NCBI RefSeq assembly: GCF_000003815.2
Contig: NC_049992.1
Span: forward strand, 3,668,551 to 3,732,550
Direction of reading: 5' to 3'
From: Branchiostoma floridae
Lineage: Eukaryota; Chordata; Leptocardii; Amphioxiformes; Branchiostomatidae
Length of the DNA stretch: 64,000 nt
The notes beneath the pieces are model-generated. The model did not search any database, was not told the DNA's origin, and saw only the letters and a program-made list of their open reading frames with translations. The stretch's first letter is position 1. Every line of letters begins with the position of its first letter. The translations under genes and the position numbers were made by a program. Below are positions 20,795-30,248 of the stretch, one piece after another.

Positions 20795-23700
20795 ATGCAG
20801 TACGTGCGCGTGACAGACGATGAGAATGACGAGCCGATCGAGCTCCCGTCAGAGGACGATGGCACGATGCTGCTGTCCACCATCATGGCGCAGTTTCCCG
20901 GCGCGTGCGGGCTGAAGTTCCGCAACCCCGAGACGCAGACGATGCGCGGGATCCGGCTGGTGGACGGGATCCTGCACCCACCCGAGGGGGTCTGGGGATC
21001 GCATCTCTTCATCGTCGTCTTCCCAAAAGGTAAGATATTATAAATTTCATGGCATTGTGTGGTGTGATGGTTAGGGTGTTTGACCCACAATGCAGACGTC
21101 AAGAGTTTGAATCCCAGGGGGATCGCACCTCTTCATCGTCGTCTTCCCAATAGGTAAGACAAACTGAGATCAGGCTAACTTCTAGCCAGGGTTTTATTAT
21201 AGGGGTACAAATTTCTTGGTGAGTCGTGACAAGTGATATATTAAGTAGAAGCCAGTTAATTGCACAACGGAATTGTATATAATCGCACACTTCTTTTATT
21301 CCCAAATCCCGTGGTGGTGCGGTCCAGCTTGATAACTTTGCTTTTCGTTGCACCATTCGGATATTTGCACGAAATAAACTTACTGGCAAATGGGATGTGC
21401 AATGAAGTGGCTTCTACTGTATTATACTTTATAGTACTAGTATTCTAGTATTGTACCCATGTACATTCAGTTGGCTCTACACACTGCCTGCAAGAGGACG
21501 TGTGGTGTGAGTGAGTGGGTGAGTGAGTGAGTGAGTGGGTGAGTGAGTGAGTGAGTGAGTGAGTGAGTGAGTGAGTGAGTGAGTGAGTGTTCAGGGCTCG
21601 AAATACTGGGTGCATGTGCACCCAGGTGCACCCAAAATTGGAACTGTGCACCCAATTTTATTCAGTAGGTGCACAGGGTGCACCCAAATATTTTCTTAGG
21701 TTTATGTATGTAAAGATATCAAGTATGCTAGTATACATCATAGTCTTGACATCTAAGTGTTAGAAAGATAATAAAAATGTCCATCATGGTAGTTTGAATT
21801 TGAAAGTTTTTAACTTAGTTTTGTTATTAGGTTTTTCTGACATTCTATTTAAATTTAAGTGGTGCACCCAAAAATTTTTTGGTGCACCCAATTTTTTTAG
21901 CTGGGTGCACCAGTGCACCTAATCCCAAAAATGAATTTCGAGCCCTGGTGTTGTATGTAGGGGGGGTCTGGGGGCATCCACCTTCCATGTTGCAGGGTTT
22001 TAAAGAATTTTGAGTTAAATTGGTGCATTCTGAGGTATCCTGAGGGGCAAAATTACTGCCAGAGAGGTCACAGTTGCTGAGAATCTTTTAAGACTTTTGG
22101 TTACTGTTTTAATTTTTACTTTTTTTTTTGCTCCCTTCAACAGACAACAAGAGAAAAATAGACGAGAGTCCAGAGAACAACCTGGTGAAACGGCCGCGGG
22201 AAAAGCTGAAGTGCAGCGACCTGATTGTGCTTGGGCTTCCCTGGAAAACCACAGAGCAGGAGCTGAGAGAGTACATGGAGCAGTATGGAGAGGTGCTCAT
22301 GGTTCAGGTAGGGACACAATTCTGCAGTTACATCCATGTCACACTTACTGTAGATATGTAGCTATACCTGATGCATCCCTGGAAAACCACAGAGCAGGAG
22401 CTGAGAGAGTACATGGAGCAGTATGGAGAGGTGCTCATGGTTCAGGTAGGCACAAAATCTGCTCACACAATCATATATGACATAGCTACATCTACATGTA
22501 TGTAGATAAGAAGCTAAACCTGGGTCTTCCCTGGAAAACCACAGCAGGAGCTGAGAGAGCACATTATTTCATCATTTTTCAGCACCAATTGTTTTTTTCT
22601 TTCTTTCTTCATGAAACTCATTCTATCACATGGCTGTCTCCAGGACCCATCCTTCCAACCTGGGTCAGAAATTTGCTTGTTGGAACGGAAGAAAAAATTT
22701 TTACCTCATCTGTCCCAAAAATCTTATTTTCAACAGTCTCCATGATATGAAACTGTTACAAATGTATTTTCATAGGCTTAAAATGACATAGTTATCAAAA
22801 GGAAAGTCAACAACAAGGGCTCTTAGTGAGGGGGATGGAAATAAAGCTGGAGACAGAAAAATTAACACCATTTTGAGTTGATCAGAAGTACATGTAATTA
22901 GTTGGCTGTACAGGTTTACCATACGAATGTGATGACTCACTGTCGCTGTTTGCTTTTCAGATTAAGAAGGACCCGAAGACGGGAAACTCCAAAGGGTTCG
23001 GGTTCGTACGGTTCGCAGAGTACGAGGTCCAGCTGAAGGTCATGACCCAGCGTCACATGATTGACGGGCGCTGGTGCGACGTGAAGATTCCGCATTCCAA
23101 GGTCGGCGACTTTGAGGTGACTGACAGGAGACGAGCTGCGCAAACTCTGATTTAATCTTACACCCAACTTTCTCTCCTTTCTTGTAAAATGTCTTAGATA
23201 TTGAGCAGGGCAGGAGTAAGCCAAACTCTGGATTAACTCGCATTATAGCAGCAGTTAAATTTTTTATTTTTTTAAATTTTTTAATTAACATTTATTACAC
23301 AGAGGAAGAGATTAAGTCAAACTTGTACCAAGATTGTGCAGAAATCAATGTTTAAAACTAAGGTTTGCATGAGTATTTGGAGAAGTTTTGACTTATTGTA
23401 AATGCATTTAAGTTTGCGGGGATTTACTTTTGCAGTAGTGGGAAAATGAAGTATTTGCGGTGGTTTTAAGTTTGCAGTAGCGCTATAGACTGCAGTCTCA
23501 TACTATAATGGAAACATAAAACCACCGAAAACATTTCTGCATTTACAGTATCAATTTTCCATATTTCTTAACAAATATGGAATTTTCCAATGCTGGGCAG
23601 GGTATGTAGTAATTTACATTGTCATTCTATATAACTATCTTCCATTGTTCCCCACAGGATGAGGGGGTGAACATGAACGCGCTGCTCTCCCGGAAGGTGT

Positions 23701-24506
23701 TCATTGGTCGCTGCACGGAAGACATGTCGGCTGAGGATCTGCGGGCCTACTTCCAACAGTTCGGGGAGGTCACGGACGTTTTCATCCCCAAACCGTTCCG
23801 AGCGTTCGCCTTCGTGACCTTCCAGGACGGCGAAACGGCACAGAACCTCTGCGGAGAGGACCACATCATCAAGGGCGCGAGCGTTCACGTCAGCAACGCC
23901 GAACCAAAGCACTACCAGCAGCAGATGATGCAACAACAGGGAAACTTCGGGCAGTCCGGGGGCCGGCCCAGCCGCGGGCAACAGAACCAGGGATACAACC
24001 AGTTTGGAAACCAGTTCGGCAACCAGTTTGGGTACCAGAGCCAGCCCAACCAGGTCGGGTTTAACCAGATGGGGGGGAACTTCAAGGGGAACAGTCCAAA
24101 CAACATGGGGGGGAACCAGCAGGGGATGCCAAATAACCTGGGGGCCCTCGCGGCATCGATCGGGGGGTTCCAGATCAACCCGGCCATGGTGGCTGCCGCA
24201 CAGGCCGCGCTCGGACAGAGCTGGGGCATGATGGGAATGTTAGCGAACCAGGGTCAAGGTCAGCAGCAGCAGGGTCAAGGTCAGGGGCCGCAGCAGGGGA
24301 GTAATCAGAAGAGCCAGATGGGGGATTCCTCGCAAGGGGGGTATGGGAACCAGGGGGGTGCGAGTGGGTACACCAGTATCGGGTGGGGAGGGGGGAGTCA
24401 GAGCGGGGACGGGGCTAGTGGGGGGATGGGGACGACCCAGGGGGGTACGGGGTACGGCTACCAGCAGGGGGGTATGAAGGACGGGCCCTCAGGGTGGGGG
24501 ATGTGA
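20795..24506 (+). CDS. TARDBP: TDP-43 (TAR DNA-binding protein), complete
   Basis: Four coding exons: 20795-21029, 22144-22307, 22961-23116, 23658-24506; 467 aa, phases agree (human 414 aa). The N-terminal domain reads [23 protein letters not shown] at about 81-83 with VKRPR at about 93-97 form the bipartite nuclear localisation signal. RRM1 keeps [13 protein letters not shown] (Trp112) and [11 protein letters not shown]2 keeps [10 protein letters not shown] and [10 protein letters not shown]. The Gly/Gln/Asn-rich tail keeps the helix (about 357-383) with [20 protein letters not shown] and ends GPSGWGM, almost as in human. Known role: nuclear RNA binding at UG-rich sites, splicing repression and autoregulation. 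The exon 3 end is uncertain: a GT donor after CATTCCAAG (23101) would also keep phase. Exons 1 and 2 have partial tandem copies in the introns. Confidence 0.95.
21050..21155 (+). mobile_element. tRNA-like SINE piece joined to a partial copy of the TARDBP exon 1 end
   Basis: GGTGTGATGGTTAGGGTGTT and GAGTTTGAATCCCAGG resemble A and B boxes. Right after, 21118-21155 repeats the last ~30 nt of exon 1 with its donor (CTCTTCATCGTCGTCTTCCC, then AATAGGTAAG against AAAAGGTAAG in the real exon). Confidence 0.6.
21246..21419. mobile_element. MITE, 'AGAAGCCAGTTAATTGCAC' family, second copy
   Basis: The ends TAGAAGCCAGTTAATTGCAC and GTGCAATGAAGTGGCTTCTA are imperfect inverted repeats. It lies in TARDBP intron 1 and is related to 13316-13487. 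Confidence 0.7.
21508..21590 (+). repeat. (GAGT)n microsatellite
   Basis: About 20 GAGT units with some GGGT, ending next to the TIR at 21592. Confidence 0.95.
21592..21947. mobile_element. TIR element, CAGGGCTCGAAAT type (hAT-like)
   Basis: The ends CAGGGCTCGAAAT and ATTTCGAGCCCTG are perfect inverted repeats; subterminal GTGCACCCA repeats occur on both sides. GTGTT lies next to both ends, shorter than the 8 bp expected for hAT; the neighbouring GAGT repeat may have altered the left flank. Confidence 0.75.
22372..22562 (+). repeat. Two partial tandem copies of TARDBP exon 2 in intron 2
   Basis: 22376-22447 repeats the exon from CCCTGGAAAACCACAGAGCA through GCTCATGGTTCAG and its GTAGG donor. 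22523-22562 repeats a shorter, gapped piece. Neither has an acceptor, so use as an exon is unlikely. Degenerate equivalents follow exon 2 of the second TARDBP copy. Confidence 0.85.
23397..23552 (+). mobile_element. MITE-like repeat, family 'AAATGCATTTAA'
   Basis: The left end TTGTAAATGCATTTAAG and right end TTCTGCATTTACAGTA are inverted. The interior matches 10136-10290. It lies in TARDBP intron 3. Confidence 0.7.
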
Positions 24507-26560
24507 GGAGAGTTGTGTCAGGGATGTGGGAGGGGGTTTTGTACAGTGGTCAATTTTCCATTCATGTAAAAAATCAATGTACTTCTGAGAGGAAAGTTGG
24601 ATGAATGCATGAATTATAAGCTTCCAGTTTTGTTTCTTGATCAGGTGAAGTTGAGAAATTATCAGTTTTTCGATTTTTATTTTGGTCCCTTTGAAAGTTG
24701 CAAATATTTTGTGGTGACGTAGTAGGACGTAGTAAGTCTTATTGTACCGTGGTCGGATAATTTTTTTCTTGAGCATTGCTGTGTATGTAACATACATATT
24801 GTATGGTCCTGGTGTCCCCCATGTGAGAGTGGAATGCCCTGGTATCCCCCATGTGAGAATGGAATGTCCTGGTTTCCCCCTATGTGTGAGTGGAATGTTC
24901 ATATGCCCCACACGCTGCTTTGTCTCGTCTGTCTCGTCACAAAAGGAAATTCTGCTGGTCACAACCTGGCGCAGGTAAGGCTCTGCGTGATTGACCTGTT
25001 ACCGTGGGTACGGCAGGTAACCATGGAAATGGCACGCTACCATGGAGACGCCTGTCTGACATGATGGCTGTGAGAAGTAGTCCTGTGTGGTAAGGAAGAG
25101 AGCTAGTGTACGAAATCTCTATCTGTGAAGACTGAGTGGTGGCCAGAAAAATTTGCTGTTTTCATCTCCTGATTGTAATTTGTATAAGTGAAATTACTCA
25201 GTACCCCTCCCCCCCAAAAAAACAAGTACTATTGTATGAAACACTAAACAATATCTTGTTAGCTTGTGTGGTCTGAAGATATTTTCAACTGACGTCTGTA
25301 AACGTTATTGTAGTGTTTTGAATGTTTTTGGCAACTGCTTAGGGGTGGAACCTAATTGGTACTCGCAAAGTCCCTCTGTTGAAAACTGTCAGAAGTTGTG
25401 TGATGTCAGGATGTGTTCTGCTGAAGTGTGTTTCTGGATGTTTTTTGATTTGTGTTCAAAACATAAAGAAAGACTGCCTACTCTACGAGACTGCATGGAA
25501 ACCTAGAATATGTGTAATGTGTACTACAGAACCCCTTGTCTTAAGATACTACTAGTATGTATGAAATGATGCCCCCTCTTTAAAAACAGGAATGATTAGT
25601 GAACATTGCTGCATGTTATGAAAGCACCTGTATGATGTGAGAATATTTTCAGGTTGGGTTAGTTTTCTGAATGTCTTAGTCATACATATATATGTATATA
25701 CTATATCTACACACATGTATGTTAGAAGTATACACTGTATGACGATGAGTATACACTAGACGCTGGAAGTTCATGTTGGAACGCTGGGATGAGAGAGACT
25801 GAGTGACTACGTGAACTGCGCCACAGTGAGATGAGAGAGTGCCGCCTTGTTTGAAGTGTAGACCTTGTAGTTGGGCTGGAAGTCTATGTTGAACAGACGG
25901 GGTGCAAGAGCCTGCGTGAAGCGAGCGTTTGTCCCAAAGGAAGCTGACACAAGTGAGAGAGAGTGACGCCGACTGAAGACGTCTTGACCGTGTCTTGACA
26001 GCGAGATGTTTGCAACACACAAGAGAGCATGAGTGGTTCTTACACCAGACTGCTGAATGAAAAGAGAGAGAATCCTGCGGGCTGACAGTACAGAAAGTGT
26101 GTTATACGGCTGGAAGAGTTGAACTTGTGCGCAGACTGGGGCAAGAGTGTGTAGTTTTGGTCAAAAGCGTTTCCTGGGTGATTGTCCGTCGACTGTTCCG
26201 GTTTCGCTGGGTGCGTGTCTGAGTGACAGCGGATGAAGGCACGACTGTTGTCTAACTTTTCTCCTCCAAAGTTTTGCCTTTGTAGGTGGGGATCACCTGG
26301 CGGAAGCGACGCAATGGCGCGGCAAGACACGCACACTCAGGTAACGTGTGACTGCGGAGTGACATGCCTCGCCTGTAGGCACGTGTGACAGGCTGTAGCC
26401 AGGTGGGCTATGCCTGCACCTGTACTGTAGGCAGGTGACTGGTAGGATGTTGAATGCTAACTGTATATTTTTGTACTCGAATCTGTACGTTTTGGACACA
26501 GGAAGCAGAGATGTGAATTGCAGCGAATGTTGGAATAAAGTAATGGCCATTATGTATGCC
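24507..26560 (+). promoter_or_regulatory. TARDBP 3' flank / probable 3' UTR, with UG-rich part and poly(A) signal
   Basis: No convincing gene on either strand. A ~31-bp unit (CCTGGTATCCCCCATGTGAG) is repeated three times at 24808-24905. At 25260-25480 the plus strand is rich in TG and GTGTG. AATAAA at 26534-26539 sits in a block (26450-26580) that recurs after the second copy at 33540-33660. That conservation suggests the shared transcript end, which would give a ~2-kb 3' UTR. Inference. Confidence 0.5.
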
Positions 26561-26733
26561 TTTGTCTTTGTGATCTTTGGGTTACTTGGTTTAGAAATAC
26601 CACCTGTTATTAACTTGGTTTGTGTACTTCAGAAAGTTCTTCAAGTAAATCCAGTCTGAAAAATCTACAAGTTAGTACTACGTCTTACAAACTTGGTTGA
26701 ATAAGTAGGATGGGTCCCTTATCCTTGTTTCAG

Positions 26734-27192
26734 GGTACAGAACCAAGCTGCCAGATTCTGTACAAACAACTACAGGGATGCTAGTGCTACCAAAATGAAA
26801 ACAGAACTGCAATGGACGTGGACGTCACTTGAGGACAGAAGGAAGATGTCCAGACTTTGCATGATGTACAAAATGACCAATAAACTAGTGGACGTACTGA
26901 CTGAGAAGTATCTAACACCAGCTCAAAAATGAACTAGAAACAGTCATTCCTTCAAGTACCAACCTAGGATTGATGTGTTCAAAAATTCGTATTTTCCTAG
27001 AACTATCGTAGAGTGGAATTTGTTATCACCAAGCACAATAGGGGCATATTCTTTGAATAGTTTTTAAGAACACTTGCAAATAGACGTGCAAAAGTTAGGT
27101 GTGACGAGTCCTTCAGTGTAATATAACCAGCTGCTGCCGCTATTGTGTTACCCTGAAGATCAGTTATACCTGCTATATGGATACAGATACAG
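26734..27192 (+). mobile_element. Non-LTR retrotransposon 3' end with degraded reverse-transcriptase tail
   Basis: The plus frame reads VQNQAARFCTNNYRDASATK, RRKMSRLCMMYKMTNKLVD, RNSHSFKYQPRIDVFKNSYF and PRTIVEWNLLSPSTIGAYSL, with stops at the codons after PAQK and LNSF. This is the C-terminal end of a CR1/L2/Jockey-like ORF2. The 3' untranslated part (AATATAACCAGCTGCTGCCG, then TATATGGATACAGATAC) recurs at 2.6, 37.4 and 54.8 kb. It sits between the two TARDBP duplication units. Confidence 0.85.
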
Positions 27193-27307
27193 TTACTCGC
27201 AAGTAAATATTCAGGTCACTGCTGTAGTTGGTGAATATGCCAGTTGCTGATAAAATTATGCCTGACTAAGTAATCCATGAGTGATTGAATTGGTGGCACC
27301 ATGTACT

Positions 27308-27452
27308 AAAACATTGCTATCAGCAGGCATATGCACACACTTGTTTGATGATTTTTAAACGCTAGTCCGAGTAGAGCTCTGGATTAGAGAGCGCCAGACT
27401 GGAGGATTACACATGCGTAGTAGGGCTTTGGTTGAGACTTTTACGTCAACAG
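27308..27452 (+). repeat. Left end of the segmental duplication (copy 2)
   Basis: Same orientation as 18941-19090, about 85-90% alike by eye. Marks the start of the second TARDBP block. Confidence 0.8.
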
Positions 27453-29177
27453 TCCCCTACGGCCGGTGAGGCTATGGGGCCGGTGAGGTGAGATGAATCC
27501 ACTTTACTACAGGGGTATTCTGTTTTACAATATGAAGTTAAACCTTAAGCAAAACATATGCTTCAAAATGATTCATATTTAGAAAAAAATGTTCATGCAT
27601 TTTATATTATTCATAATAGACTATAAGATATAAGCAAGCAAGTAAGTAAATATATTTGGTCACATAATAAGCATATCTTTCTTTGTTTTTCAGCATGGCA
27701 TTTTTTAACAGATTGCCTCCTCTTATGGGCCATATCCTAATATCTGCTTGTTTAGATATGAAGATATCAGATGCAAAGCGGTACCTCACTTTTGAGGAGG
27801 TTTGTTTACAAACGCACATGTATGTACACGCTACCCATTCGTCTACATGTTCAAAAGTTGAAACAAATAGGAAATTAGTGGTATATTACATCTTTTAATG
27901 TGATAAATGTTGCCATTAGGTTCAACTACACGAAATATTTTCAAGAAACTATAAAATTTTTATTTTTAAAACGAGAGAAGGCGGTTGAGGGCCAGCATTT
28001 GGTCCAGGGCCCTGAAGGGAATTTTTTTCTTCTGGTCGAACCAGTTCTGGATTCATCCCCAGTCGTTCAGTCTGAGCCCAAGCCTGCGAATTCGAAGACG
28101 ACACATCACACAACGTTTGGGACTTTCTTAACTAAATTTCGCTGGTCATGGCTAGGCCTCAAGTTTCTAGGATCGGCAACTTAGACGGTATGTTGTATGA
28201 TATTCTTTTTTCAATGTATGAGAACTTTAATGGGCGAACAGACAGAAAAACGCACGATCTCTCTTTTTTTAATAATGGCCTTTTTTAAAATGGCCTCAAT
28301 TTACAGACAATTACAACTGGGCATTCGTTTTCACCACCGTGCCCACATATGCATGTCCCCTATTTCTGTCAGTGTGACTTCGAAAAAGGCGTCGCCGCGG
28401 CGAATGAAAGGGTGATTTCAAATTTGGTGTATGCTGATGGAAAGCTGTTTTATTATGCCGTGAAATCTAAGTTACTCCGGGGTCATAAGTGCACAGCAGA
28501 AATATATCTCACCCAAGGAGTCCCGAAAAACGTAACAGTAGATTTTCAGACGAGAATTACTCTGGCAATTATGGGGTGTGGCAACCTTCTGACGATCAGC
28601 CAAGTCGACCGAAGATCATTGACAGTGCGATGCCGGATGTAATCCGTTTCGTTCAGAAAGCTTCTAAAGATGGGGTCACACCTGCGTATATATTTAAGTC
28701 CGTATGAGGCACGCATGGGAGTATTTGCCTCAACCAGTCCCCACAGGTCGTTGGAAAAGTAATAGAAATTGGACAAACGTAAACAGGTAACATGTCAGAC
28801 GAGTTAGCTGGGTCGCTAACCATACTTCCCGGTCAGCTAACTCATCTGGCATGTTATGTATCTATATTTGTCCAATTTGTACTATTTTTCCTGCGCCCTG
28901 AGGAGCCTGGTAGAGACTAAGAGCTTCATACGCACCTCAAACGTATATATACGCATGTGTTCCCTCTATACCTGGCGGGGTATTAAGTGTTTTGTAAAAT
29001 TTCCACTTGGTCAAAAACGATGCCATCGGCGTTGAATTGTACGAGGCCTAGCTACAAGTTGAGAGGCACTGATCGTACAGGCCCATTGAGCTTTCTGGCA
29101 GCAAAGAAATGTAATAAAAGTGGTGAGTGGGATATAGTGTTCTTCTTTTCTGCGTGTGTGCAGACAGCTAAAGCTAA
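27453..29177. other. Sequence extra to copy 2 of the duplication; contains an inverted repeat, no recognised gene
   Basis: No counterpart is seen between the two upstream blocks of copy 1. Overlapping open frames at 28197-28707 are short and match no family I know; one reads MHVPYFCQCDFEKGVAAANE. An imperfect inverted repeat spans 28679-28960: TAACATGTCAGACGAGTTAG against CTAACTCATCTGGCATGTTA, with ATTGGACAAA/TTTGTCCAAT and GCGTATATAT ends further out. It is probably a degraded transposon. Confidence 0.5.
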
Positions 29178-29497
29178 GGGCACAACCCACCGCACGTGCA
29201 AATACGTGCTGTCTACGTGCCAAAACGTGGGCAATCTTTTGGGATCCGTAAGTGGTAAGTGCCGCCAACGTACGAACTCGTAGGGAATCCGACGGATTTT
29301 GCAGCACGATGACACGCCGTAGAACTTTACGGTGCAAGCAAAACTTTGTGTGCCATCGGCCTGTGAATTCGCCCTCCGTATGTGCCAGTACGGGTGACGC
29401 GTCTGCCCTGTACAGCCTGAACGTTTTCAGAAATACGTGGCGGACGTCGCCTCACAAAACAACCTACGATAAATTGCACGTACAACGGGTTGTGCCC
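29178..29497. mobile_element. TIR MITE, 'GGGCACAACCC' family
   Basis: The left end GGGCACAACCCACCGCACGT pairs with the right end ACGTACAACGGGTTGTGCCC. The flanks are TAA and TTT/TAA, compatible with but not proof of a 3-bp target duplication. A second copy is at 56692-56968. Confidence 0.75.
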
Positions 29498-29997
29498 TTT
29501 AATAAAAAAAAATCCGGTGCAATGCACGATAAAATACTACAAAAGCAGTTTATTTCCAGCCATGAAAAACATTTAAGTTCGATTGGGGACTGCGGGGGAA
29601 AATGAAGAAGGAGAGAGAGACAGGGTATATGAGTACAGTGTATATGTATATGTCACGATATGATTCGCAGGTAGGTTCTTGGCAGACCCCTGCTCTGGTC
29701 GAACTGGTTGTAATTGCTCTGGGACCGGCGACAGAGTTTTAATTTTGTCAATCTAACGCGCGTTCGCATCGGTATGTTCCCGTTGTCGCATTCGTATGTA
29801 GTTTGGTCCTCTGCACAAAGTTGAACGATGATGCATTTTTTTTTACAGTAGATGTTTTTATAATCAATTAGTAATAATAATTTCAATTAGTAAGTAATAA
29901 TTTCAGAAATCGCCCCTATATAATGTACGTTTTTCGGTATATTGGTCCAGGTCTGCGTTATCTAGGCCATGCGGTAATTGAATACTGTCAAGCAAAT

Positions 29998-30175
29998 GTG
30001 CGGAGTCTGGAAGTTTTTGGAAGTCTTGTGTTTGGGTGAAAACTGAGGCATGTACAGCTCGCATGAGGTCATGAGTTATGACTCATGTGATCGGAATCTC
30101 GTGTTCCCAGCGATTTTCTACCTGTTCCTATTAGACATTTCCTCGCTAAATCGGCAGTCAACTTGAACTGTACAT
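29998..30175 (+). promoter_or_regulatory. Upstream block of the TARDBP-like copy (duplicate of 19464-19640)
   Basis: Shares CTCATGTGATCGGAATCTCG and GGGTGAAAACTGAGGCATGT with copy 1. Here it lies 75-250 bp before the first ATG of the TARDBP-like frame, because the sequence holding exon 1 is absent. Confidence 0.5.
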
Positions 30176-30248
30176 TTTGGACGTTTCGCTTATTAATTGT
30201 AATGAAGATTCAGAAGAAGAAAAAGAATATTTGTCTTCTTTAATAGCG

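Noticed and set aside
21445-21655. Frames of repeated Thr-His-Ser-Leu
   Set aside because: Complement of the (GAGT)n microsatellite.
23912-24231. Antisense and shifted frames over the TDP-43 Gly-rich exon
   Set aside because: Shadows of the GC-rich coding exon.
24489-24962. 157-codon minus-strand open frame after TARDBP
   Set aside because: No family signal, no splice partners, and it overlaps the probable TARDBP 3' UTR and its short repeats.
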